64,000 nucleotides of DNA from positions 2,728,001 through 2,792,000 of the forward strand of contig BSYQ01000001.1 in the NCBI GenBank assembly GCA_030272585.1, given 5' to 3'. This document shows positions 31,218 to 42,159 of the stretch, in pieces (the stretch's first letter is position 1; every line of letters begins with the position of its first letter). This DNA comes from Bryopsis sp. KO-2023 (Eukaryota; Chlorophyta; Ulvophyceae; Bryopsidales; Bryopsidaceae). A model generated the notes under the pieces. That model made no database searches, was not told the origin of the DNA, and saw only the letters and a program-made list of their open reading frames with translations. The translations under genes and the position numbers were made by a program.

Positions 31218-31889
31218 ATGGCACAATCGCCCACCTACCTGTTCTTCGTCTTGTGCATCCTCGCCAGTGCCCTAGCCAGAGACTTGAACTTCTTGCAAAT
31301 CGATTGCTGCGAGGATGGCTTCTCTTTGGGATCCAACCTTCTGGACATTGACGTAAAGGATGGAGAGGTGAATATCGACTCTCCGCTAGGCCAGGGCCGT
31401 TTCAACGGCGACGGGGCTCAGATTGACTCTCCTCTGTTCAAAGTCGATACATTCCAACGCGTGCATGTGGAGGTGGCGGGCGGGCAGATTGTTAATGTGA
31501 CGCAGACCGAGGTCGGCTATCTGGACGTGGTGATTGGGAAGGAGGGGGAGGTTGCCAAGGTCGTGGTGGATACCAAGACTGGCGAAACATCTGTGGATGG
31601 GATCGTGACCGTGGATTTCTCTGAAGAGGACGGCGCGATCACGGTTGATGTGGGAGGAAATGGAAGGATTGTGGATGTCTCGACGGAGGAGGGGTCCGCG
31701 AAAGTGAATGTCGGCAAGGGTGGCAGAATCGCGAAGGTGGATGTGACGGGAAACGATCTCGACTTGGAGCTCAAGAAAGGAAATAGAAAGGGGGAGAAGG
31801 AAAAGTACGAGGTGGACGCAGAAGGGGGCTTGGGGGTTCGAATAGTTGGAACGGAAGTTGTTGACAGCGAGGTGCTCGCCTTGATTTAG
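31218..31889 (+). CDS. Small secreted protein with repeating beta-strand pattern
   Basis: A single exon of 223 residues. The ATG at 31218 was chosen because it starts a clear signal peptide (MAQSPTYLFFVLCILASALA, cleavage likely after Ala20). An upstream in-frame ATG at 31146 would bury the signal. The rest is rich in Val, Asp, Gly and Lys. Short alternating strands recur roughly every 18-22 residues (GQIVNVTQTEVGYLDVVIG, EVAKVVVDTKTGETSVDG, GRIVDVSTEEGSAKVNVG, GRIAKVDVTG), suggesting a solenoid or stacked-hairpin fold. Two adjacent Cys lie near the N-terminus (DCCEDG). No family was recognised. It could be a cell-wall or mucilage protein. It is convergent with the karyopherin gene. Confidence 0.8.
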   Translation: MAQSPTYLFFVLCILASALARDLNFLQIDCCEDGFSLGSNLLDIDVKDGEVNIDSPLGQGRFNGDGAQIDSPLFKVDTFQRVHVEVAGGQIVNVTQTEVGYLDVVIGKEGEVAKVVVDTKTGETSVDGIVTVDFSEEDGAITVDVGGNGRIVDVSTEEGSAKVNVGKGGRIAKVDVTGNDLDLELKKGNRKGEKEKYEVDAEGGLGVRIVGTEVVDSEVLALI

Positions 31890-32116
31890 GCCCATCACAA
31901 TTATTTTTTCACCCAAGTGGGGAATTCTTTCAAGGCAAATTTGTTTCGAAATGCCTGTGGTCCATATCTGTGTTTCCATTTTTAAACAAAATTTATCTTT
32001 ACAAGTTGCATCAAGACAGCACCGAACTACACGGTGCAACGGCACATGAAATTACGAATCCAATCGTGTCGTGTTTCTCCCCCAATTCTTGTTGACAAGG
32101 ATATTCGAGGCCACAG

Positions 32117-35100
32117 CTAAAATTGATAGGCAAGCAATGCTTCTGCCGGCCCCTCCCCCCGTGGAATGCTCACAAAATCCACCACCAGCAACTCAAACCT
32201 CTCCCCAGGCAATCTTGGCGCCCCAGTCAGCAACTCGCAAAAAGCCTTGCAATCGTCTTGTGTCAATCGATTCCCAAACGACTCCAGAAACTTGGCCTGC
32301 CAGACGGTGTCCACTGTCCATTGCAAAGCTGCTGGCCCAAACTCACTGTTCTCTGTGAGATTTCGCAAAAGAGAAGCCACACTTCTCAGCAAATGCCGAG
32401 GGCAGGTTCCACAAGCACTCCACAGCACACGCTCCACGATTACTTTTCCACCTTTCGCCACGAATTCGTTGATCATGGGCATGTACTGTTTCCTTTCGGG
32501 GGATTCTCGCTGGCGTTGCCCCGGGTTCAAAACATGGGTCAAAAAGGCTAAGCTGGACTTCACGGAGTCACGCTCCTTGAGGGAAATTCCGGCTACGGAC
32601 CATTCTAGAAGCTTAGGGAAGGCTGGGGATGACAATAATTGAGTGGGGGAGAACAGGAGGTAATTGTCCATACAAGAGAAAAGCGATGCCACCAGTTCGG
32701 CTTGTGACGCCAGCTCCCCATTCTGCAGAATCGATCCATTCCAAAACTTGATTAAGAAAAAATCAACAGACTGAATTAGATTATATGATGAGGGAAAACT
32801 ACTCAGATGTTTGGATTTCAAACACTAAAAATCGTACAGCTACAGAATATACTCTGTGAAAGAAGATTGTGGTTACTGTTCCAGCATTCTTTTCATTTCT
32901 AATTTCGCTGAAAATGAAAACTTAAGCCATCATGCAAGAAACACCACACTAAAAATCCAACTCCAAAAACAGCTACACCTGAAAAACTCCAGCGAGAGCG
33001 CCACACACAGAATTCACAGATTTCCCCATTATTTCATCGAGGCCAGCATTGCTGCTTCGACCATAGAGCTCGGTTGCCTTAGACAGCATGTCGAGGCAGC
33101 CTTTGTACTTCCTGGACTCGAAAACCGAGGCCACATGGGAAAGGAGGTTCGGGAGCTGGGGAAGGATTGCTGCTTGACATGCCAGGAAGCTTCTCTACCA
33201 AAAACATACCATCCCCACCGTTACAAGCCACCCCGACAACAATGGCATGCAGTCAGACCACACCACCACCCAGCTATTTTATCAAGAGGAGCGCCCGATC
33301 TTTTACTGCGAATATTGCCGAAAACAAAAGAGTGCATCCTTTGGTTTGCATTTGTAACTCCAGAGTATGTGAGGAGCAGAGTTTTTTTCTTTTCCCCATG
33401 GAAGTTTCGCATATTCTTGAGCTGACCTGAAAGAATTCCAGCACAGCGTCCACCACATCTTCACAGGCAATCCAGTGAGGGATTTCCAGCAATCTCAGGA
33501 CATCTCCCCAGATGCCTTGCACCAGCTTGACTGCTGGGGTGCCTTTTCCTTCGAGAAACCGAACCACAGTGGACACCAATTGGAGCTCCGCTGACAGAGC
33601 TCCCGCATCAGCAGCCGAAACACTGCCTTTCAAAGAAACACCACATTCATCAGCTTTGTTGCAACAGTTTACACCCCAGTAGAGGCACAACTGACGAAAT
33701 CTAAAACCAAGACATGCCTGAGAAGGATGCATCCCAATCCTGCAATAAGCTCTCGAAAGATCTTTCTTGCATATTGAGTAATGCTGTGCTCCAGTAATCT
33801 TCCGAGTGGAAATGATCCAAAAAATTGAGGCAACTCAATTTGATCCGCTGATAAAACAAACCATCTACCTTTCTGTGAAAGAGCACCCATTTTGGCAAGC
33901 ATTGGCTCCACAAGTTTGCACCCCAATGCACTCGCTGTTTCTGTGTCCAACTGTGCCGCCAGCCTGGACAACCCTTCCATCAATGGAATTCTCTCCTCCA
34001 AGGTGAGTCCCTCCGCTGATCCCCTGGGGTCAGCCAAAGGCAAGCTTGCGACTGCTTGAGACAGACCTGACCCCCAAAAAAAGATATCAGAACTATTTCA
34101 ACGTATTGCAAGGAAGGTCAGAATGAAAGGTTGGGGAAAGCAAATTGGGATACCTACTGTGGACAGTGCTTGTATTCGCCAGTTTCGAAGAACAGTGGAT
34201 GCACAATATGTGAAAGGATTTCGCTGCTGAGATTCTTCCCTCTTTGACCGCCATCGCAGGGCCCAGAAGGAAACGGAGCGCAGTCTGCAAAGGGGCCGGA
34301 TCCTATGGCAGACGTCGAAAAACAGATCAAGGAGAAGAGAATTTGTGTTATTTGCGACATGTGTTCGGCTGAGCATTGGTGGGATGGTGGTGAGGTTGGA
34401 TTCTGACCTCTTGTTTTGCCAGCCATGAAACGTAACTTCCGATGACGCTTGCAGCTGTCTGGATTAGCCAAGGATTCGACATGAATTGCCCAATGGGCCC
34501 TTCGGTTGCTCCAAAACTCCGGATCACTTCTCGAATCAAGTCCACCCCCCACACCGCCTGGCCAGCATTCAATGACCCTGTTCTTTCGCCAACACACGCT
34601 ATTCTTCAGTTAAACCGTCGGTTTTTCCAACCCGCTGTGTTCTTCACAGAAACAGCAGCTGTAAGCGCAATATGGAAGAAAGCAAGCTTTGCTGTTTGGA
34701 TTCCCACTCACTTTCCAGCGTTCGTATCATCTCTGGCCCCACCGACTTCAGGCAAAACACAGCAGCTTCCACCACTTGCCAAGAAGTCGGCTGGTTCAAC
34801 ACCCGCGCAAAAAAACGCTGGAATGTGGAATCGGCACTCAAAATCCCAAAGCACATGTCTAACCCTTCAGCCAGATTCTGAAACACCAGCACTTGCCAGC
34901 ATGTAAGTCTGCATTTCTTGATTGGTCAATCATGGAAAAGACAGAGGAGAGTTGGATGGGGGAAAATCTTGGCGGGGTGTGTGTGTGCATGATGAAAGGT
35001 TGGGCAGCGAAAAGCACCTTACTTCGTTTCGGAATCTGTGGAAGGAGTGTTCGTCGATCCAGCAGTCTTCCCAATTTTGAAAGTCCCCAGGGTAACATGA

Positions 35101-37554
35101 TCGTTCCAGAATTAGAGATAACAGATGCTCAAACGCCGGGCCCTGCAGCACATAGCATAACACTGTCAAAATGCTGGCGAGTTTAAAAGCAAAGAGGCTC
35201 CTTTTGACAAAAGAAAATAAAAAAATAAAATCGCACTCTCCAGATTCAACACAGGGTTTCCAGCTTTTTGATGGATCAAAAGGCATAAAGCACTTTTTTT
35301 TTTCAGCTTTCTGCAAGTTTTGCCAGGGCCAGAAACACCTTGAGCATTGACTTATTTATTTGAAGAATGACTGGGTATTGCCCAAAGTCGATCTCACCCA
35401 CCCGCAATTGAGGATGCCTTTCAGAAACCGGCACTTCATTGACGGCTAGAAAGAAATCCAACACGGATTCTGTGGCTGCCATGTCAGACTTTTTCATGCA
35501 CCCCAACACCAGCTCCGACAATTTCACCACCTGTCGAGAAAATGTCCACCCACAGCATTAGATTTCACAGGAGATGAAAACCTCATCAACCAGAAACTCC
35601 AAAACTCCAGAAACTCAGGGAGGGGCATTGGTTTAAAACGACAGACCTGTTCCTGCGATTCGCACAATGTTTCTAGGTGGGCCTCCGCCAGAGCAGCTGC
35701 GACTCTAGCAACATTCCTTGCACATCCAGAATCATTCTCAGCCAACAATGCACTTTTGTGTCGGCACAACCCTCCCACACATGAACCCAGCGCTGCCTGA
35801 AAAATAAAAAAACCAGAAACAATAAGCACCATCTCCAACAGAAAAATCAGCTACCCGAGCACCAACACTTAGCTTCCAAGCGCACAGGATTGAATAATGA
35901 AAAAACAATGCATCCCCTTGCTGTAGGGCCCAGATCCCAGTTTGTTGAGGGTTCACAGTGCTAATTTCTATAGATGTAAATACTTTTCCAGCAAAGGGCA
36001 CTCCACTGACGTCCAAGCTTACCTTTTCCACTGATGAATCCTCGTACACTGAAGTAATTATGATTTGCGCTAATGCTTCACTGGCAGCTTCCCCGACGGC
36101 CTCGTTCTTGTCGCACAGCAGACTGAGCAAACCCCCAAGAAGCCCCGCCTGAAAATAACATCCAAATACTGAAAAAAAATCAGACAAACAGCTCAGATGA
36201 TCGCACCCCGAAATTTTTGCTTCAGCCCCATGAAAATGGAAATCGGCGGAGCTGGATGGATATTGCTGGCAACTCTGCGTTGTGGCAGTACCTGCAGTGC
36301 TTCGACCTTGCCCATGGACAATGATAAATTTGGCGATTGCCCCACAGTAGCTAGCGAGTACCCCAATTTCAACCAGGCAATAAAACACTGCAAGGCAGAA
36401 ATCTTGATGGAGTCGTTCCCTGTATCACCACCACAAATTACATGAATTTTCACGTTCAACCCGCCCCCTCATTTCCATTTTTGATTTCTTTAATATATTC
36501 TTTTGCAATCGGAAAGAAACAAAGAACTGGTTGATTGCTGACGACGTTGTCAGGGGTTTAGGATGGATAGACCACCTTGTTGAGAATTTGCCAAAATTGA
36601 AGCAACGATGCCCAGGAGGTCTCTGATTTTCGATTGCATCGCCTGGGCCACGTTTCTTTGCTGGGTGATGTCCAATTTTTCTGCCTCTTCTGGGACTGAC
36701 CTCAGCATCGACAATGAAACCAACGCACCATTCTGAAATATAGAGAAGAATTCAGGAGAAAAACAAAATCAGCAAATACGAAAAAACACACAGCAATCGC
36801 ATGTCAAGGCATCTCAACCTGGGTATTAATGAATGGGTGCAGAACAACGAGGTCTGACATGCAACTCCATACAGAAAAAGAAAGCTTGCAGCAGAAGTTT
36901 GGTTGGATTGATACCTGGCCGTTGGGGGCAAATTGAATGGCGTTCGTCAAGAATTGAAACAAAACGTCTACCCCTGAGAGGACTGACATGGATGCAAGCA
37001 GCAAACACAGTCTAGCAACCACCACAGACGCGACTCCAGAATTTCTGACCATGGCTTCCACATGCCCACTGAATCGAAAAAATAACGTAGACATCAGCAA
37101 TTAACCCAAAATTCACTTTCTTAGCCTGGCACACGAGCTAGCCGATCCACACACTGTTTCAAGATGTGGAAACCCCCCTCTCCATTGTGTCCACCATTCA
37201 AAACTGCAATTGCCACCGATGCCAGAAATCTATGATTTTCATCCCAACATCAACAGAAAACTCGAAACAAAAACCTGACAAACAAACCCACTTCACTGAT
37301 GCAAGCAAGTGCTGCTTTGCTTCCCCAGACAACCGGCTCCAGTCCGTTCGAGTTTTTGTTAAAAGGATGTTCGCAGAAAAGAAACGAATCTGATCGTCGT
37401 TGTCGCGCAGCAGCTCCAGAGCACCTTCCCAAGCTCCGTTCGTTTCAGCATACTGAGTTAACCAAGCGTTCGCCTGTTGTTGTCGAGTGGGATCGGGATT
37501 GCAGGCTGCTACGATCGCCGATCTCAAGTCGCCAGAGGATGGACTCTGCGACAT
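32117..37554 (-). CDS. Importin-beta family karyopherin, transportin-3/importin-13 type
   Basis: This is a nuclear transport receptor made of HEAT repeats; the TNPO3/MOS14 group imports SR splicing factors. The gene has roughly 16 exons. The first is 37554-37297 (MSQSPSSGDLRSAIVAAC ..., with NPDPTRQQQANAWL typical of this group) and the last about 32719-32117. Between them, blocks at about 37080-36905, 36740-36570, 36420-36290, 36150-36030, 35800-35650, 35530-35330, 34880-34660, 34570-34400, 34310-34160, 34060-33870 and 33620-33430 follow the TNPO3 order, including the LPEEV-like segment (RSVPEEAEKLDITQQRN) and a C-terminal block with FSPTQLL. Exon edges outside the first and last are approximate. 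Importin-13 cannot be excluded. Confidence 0.85.
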
Positions 37555-38994
37555 GCTTGCAGGCAAAATGAAACGTCCAGGTCAGACACAAACAAAACCG
37601 ATTATGTTCGGGTGATGTCGTACGATTGTGGAGCACGGTACAGTCTTCTCGATGATCAGCCACCTCGATCTTTCTGAACCTTCGTATGGGGCTTCGTGCA
37701 CCATGGTTGGTTGCAACTGAGCTTGGCAGGTGCTCCACTATTTTCAGCAGGTTAACTCTCGATGAACTCTGAACTCTCAACCAGAGTTTAATGCAGATGA
37801 TGAGGTGAAAGTACTACTACTACTAGTTGGAAGATAGCATTCGGAACAAAAAAAGAGGGGACACAGGTTTGCAGATATATCCTCATCAACATTCTAAAAA
37901 AACAGGCACATCATTCTATTGCAGTTCAATGTTCCCTGTGGTGGTTGAAAATAAATGACAACTGAGATGCTCAAGTGCTGCTCTGTTATTATAAACATGC
38001 CCATAATTCCATGTTTGTTGTAAATACAAGATGCGACGGAAATGAATTGGCACTTCAATTTTCCAATACCACGAACACATGTAACTTCAAAAGTCATACA
38101 ATTGTCAAGTGCCAAACTCAAATTTCAAAACCCATCATTTGGCACAATATCTACCTCAACTATGATAATAACATGTAAAATTCATCATCACTTGGCTGCC
38201 ACACCAACACCGCTCGCTGTCCTTATTGACCTTGGCCAAAAAAAATATGTAACCGTACTTGCCCCCATTTCTTTTTGTTCTCTCGAAGATGCCCTCAAGA
38301 ACAAAAAGGCAGCTCTCAATTTGAGTCATATATAGAAACAGAGGAAGTCAAAAGTCAAAAAAACACAACCCACTCTTTGCCAAATCCCTAGAAAACAGGA
38401 AAGTTATCTCTGCCTAGTCCATGAGAGGAACGAAACATCCCCCCAACAAAAACACTGTATCACAACACTACCTCTCCTTTCAAATCCACCCCTGATATTA
38501 GAACCCATTCTGTTCTTGCATAGTTCAGCAATCACTGTAGAACTTGGCCTTGAAACCTAACCTCCCCAAAAAACGGAACCCGGCTGCAGAATGAATCACC
38601 CTCATCTCATATTTTATTTGGTCTTCATGTCCTATTATTGCATTTTAGAATTGATCAAGACTCCCAATTTACCTATCTCATTCTCCCACCCCTTTTTCCA
38701 TTCTTTTTTCCACTCAATTCGAACAGTCAGTCCTGAGAGATTTTGTATTAAATCATACAAGACTTTGACAGGAAAAAAGTGAGCTGTGTTCTTGGCAAGA
38801 ACACCCTCCCTATCCTGTCGTTCCAGCAGGTTTCTTTGATTCTTCGTCATGCAGCCAGTACGTTTGCCAGCCATCTGGACTCCACGCCACATTGCCGACC
38901 TTGCCGGTTTGGAGTTGGCAAGCTTTCTGTTGAACACCACCACAACCAATGCTTCTGAGATAATCACCTCCTTGCATACTTTTTTTCAAAATAT
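37555..38994. other. Intergenic, AT-rich, no gene recognised
   Basis: It is the upstream region of the karyopherin gene and the 3' flank of the mannanase gene. Several open frames exist on both strands without motifs. An open minus-strand segment at about 38800-38960 (GCGGVQQKACQLQTGKVG ...) could be an additional C-terminal exon of the mannanase, but no phase-proof join was found. Confidence 0.45.
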
Positions 38995-41814
38995 TTAAGG
39001 GTTTTTTTCCTTCCTGATGTACTCCTGCAGCCTCAGATTCCATAACACATTTTTCATGGAACAGCATTCAGACACACACGAATTCCCTCCCTGAAATAGT
39101 TCAAAAAAAAAAGAAGTCTAACAAGAAAGTGCGCACTGACCTCTTTTGGCATGTATGCAAAGGAGGAACATTTCTCCTCATCAAGACAAGCTTTTCCACA
39201 CTCTTCCTCCGTCACTCCGGCTTTTGCTTCTCCAACAGATTCACCTTCATCCTGAGCCACCAAGTGGCGTCCGGATGTGATGAACACCTCTCCATCGACA
39301 GAAACAGTGTCGTATGAGCGAGTCTCTCCAGGCATGCAATCTTCCACCTCTGGAAGGGTCTCCAACTCTTCCAGCAATTTGTTGCCTTCTGGAGAAATGA
39401 TATCTGTGAAAGTGGAGTGGTCCGTGCGAACGTCCAAAGGCTCAGCTGGCCTGCCATTCCTCGTGTCAAACAGCCAAAATCCAATTCCTGTGAATCCAAA
39501 CATAAAGAAACGACCCCTGTCAATTTAAGAAAATGCTTTCCCCCCCCCCCAAAAAAAAAAATAAAATTGCACATCCAACAAAGCAACCCCCCCAGTGCTT
39601 CCTGTTCGAAAATGGCATACCTTTCAGGGGTGTATCCTTCCTGAGTTTGGCGAATTGATCAAAGGCAGACCTGAAAAAGGGGTCTCTTTCAATCGATCGA
39701 GAAGGTGGAGTATCTTGACTGGCCTCTTTTCCAAATTCTTGCAGCGTCACAGGCTTATCCATGCGGATTGCATCATCCACATGAATCTTGATCCAAAGCT
39801 CCTGGAAGGAGATGTCCAATGCCTTGAAATTCACAAACCACAGAAAAACATCATCCACAGCTGAATATGTCTTATGAAAAAACATGTACAGAAACGTCGA
39901 AAGAGCCCAGTCCTGCACCTTTTTGGATGAAAATTACAAATAGAAAGAACCATAAAGAGACCTTTTTTTATTATTTAGTTTGTTCTTGATTTTTTTTGTA
40001 ATTTTCATGCAAAATAAATGAATAAATAAATAAAGATCTCTACTTACAGCCCAGTTATCAGGCCACATGTGCATAGCTCCATAATCGATGGTTGGCATAG
40101 CATGGTTTTCATAAAAGTCTTGTCCTTGTCGGAAAGCCCACTCATCCAGCAAATCTGGCCATCCGTTTGGCAAGAACTTCTCTTCACCACTCCCTGGATT
40201 TCCTTGCTTGTCTGGGTTGTTCACGACATTCGGGCCTTTCCTGTAGAAACCCTCTTCCCCTACTGTGAGCATCTGAATGGGGCTGTGAGACTTGATGTGC
40301 TCGGCCATATCCTCAATCCATGCCTGCAATACAAAAAGAAGCATCTCCTCCTCAAAAGATATATATACAAGTTAACTAGAGTCTTTGTTTTTTAAACCAA
40401 AAATATGTATCTACAATGTGGCTGACTTGCATAAAGAATCAAAATACCAGCCTTTGACTAGTGGATGGTGCAGACAGACAGACAGACAGACACCATCAGT
40501 ACGTTTTATCAAATTCATCTCGACTGAAAATGTTAAAATGACATTTAACATTACAAGGATTTCTGTCGATCTCTCTTTTGTTACAAAGAAAAAATAAAAA
40601 TAAAAATGAAGCAAATTGAACATCTGTTGGTGGAAAAATTCACCCAACCTGGAGATCATCTCCACAAGCAGGATCGCAGGACTTGGAAGTTGGGTCCCTC
40701 TTGACGCTGCACGCACACCTCGGCTCGTTCATTATGTTCCATGCGAAAATCGTTGGGTCGTCTTTGTACTTCACTCCAGTGACAGAATTCACTCTGTTCA
40801 ACATGAATACGATATGGTCCTTGTACAGCTTCCTGATCCATTTGTTCGTGAAAAAATCCTCCACATCGACACCAGCCCATCCAGCATACTGCACCAACCG
40901 AAACATCGTCACATGAAGATACCATAATCAGAAAAAGGCAAAAAGAAACAAAAGGGCAGTGCAAATTGTTTTTTTTGGCCATTTTGTCATCGGAACTGAG
41001 TCTGACAAACGAAAGAGCATAGGAGAGGGTCAGTGCTGAGATGTGCTCACCACAGCCTTGCTGTCAGAAGATCTCCAGTTATCCCCGAATGTGATAATCA
41101 ACTTGACCCCTGCATCCGCGGCTTCAGCAATGACGGTATCCAAAGCTTCCAGAGCTTTGTCAAAGTATGAGCCTGATTAAATACACCGCACGTGCGGAAC
41201 CATAATGTTAGGTTTTAAAAAAAGGGGTCAATTAAACCCGCAGAACGCATCCAGCTGCAACTGGGCCGCTACCTGGGCCAGCTTGCAGGACGAGGGAATC
41301 ATTCGACTGTCCATGTCCGAAAATTCTTCCCACGGTCATGCCCGCCTTGACGGATTCCGACATCAGCCATTCCACCTCCGTCATATCTCCCCAGTGGCTG
41401 GTGTCTTCACCAGGACGGAGCGCCGATCGCTTGGATCCCGCAGCCGAATCCAACAGTTCTCCACTGAAACACACAGTAGCAATGGAAAAAATTAACCCTG
41501 TATGTCAAGAGCCAACGCTTGGACAGAGATGACAGACTAGCTGAATTTCGTTCTGCCCACTTCGCCAAACAGCAGCTCGCCACAAGAATTCAACCACAGC
41601 CCCCCCCCCCCGGACCCACCAACAACCAACACGTGAAACCCCATAGCGATCGATCGCGCTGTGATCACCTGTTCCAGCCGGAATACATGAACTCCTTGCA
41701 GTCTTTATCGACAAATTTCAAGCCTTTCGCACGGATGAATCCATCTGGAACGGATTCTGTGCCCCGCAACGACAAGGCGAGCAGGAGCAAGGTCGCGATC
41801 ATCGGAAAACGCAT
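38995..41814 (-). CDS. Secreted endo-1,4-beta-mannanase (GH5, plant/fungal mannanase type) with Cys-rich tail
   Basis: It hydrolyses beta-1,4-mannan backbones in the wall or apoplast. Exons are 41814-41669, 41463-41273, 41172-41051, 40888-40649, 40323-40048, 39822-39621, 39487-39141 and 39090-38995. Phases agree, giving 539 residues. A signal peptide (MRFPMIATLLLLALSL) precedes the GH5 barrel: FMYSGWN; the acid/base Glu in DPTIFAWNIMNEPR; DYGAMHMWPDNW; and the nucleophile Glu in KPVTLQEFGKE. Both catalytic Glu are present. After the barrel is a Cys-bearing segment (EECGKACLDEEKCSSFAYMP) resembling a PAN/apple-type domain, possibly a binding module. The last exon is the simplest phase-0 continuation and is less certain. 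It is divergent from the epimerase-GH5 fusion gene. Confidence 0.9.
40470..40491. repeat. (CAGA)n microsatellite
   Basis: About five tandem CAGA/GACA units in an intron of the mannanase gene. Confidence 0.85.
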
Positions 41815-42159
41815 TCCGTCTGTCAGTTTCTTTATCTGTTTTCTTCCAGCGGCAAGTGGGTTTCTCTTTCTTGAAAAAAAGACACGCTTGCGCGCCGGGA
41901 GTCACGAAAGCCGACGCTTGACGGCTGGATATGTGTGTCAGGACTGGATCGAAGGAAAAAAATTCAGTTTATGCACGTCCCAGCAGCTTTTCGTGAGTTT
42001 TGTAAGCAAACGGACGCTCACAAGATTCGTGCAGTCAGATCCGAATGCCGCCTTGTCTTTTCACTCGCGCACCTGTTCGCCAGACTTGCCACGGGTCGCT
42101 GTTCGATTCTAGTGGAGGAACGGCAGCGCCCAGTGGGAAGAAGATCGAAGCCACCAAAC
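41815..42159. promoter_or_regulatory. Divergent promoter region of the mannan gene pair
   Basis: The 345 bp between the start codons of the mannanase (-) and the epimerase-GH5 fusion (+) should hold both promoters and 5' UTRs. Co-regulation is inferred from this arrangement only; no operator-like motif was identified. Confidence 0.55.
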
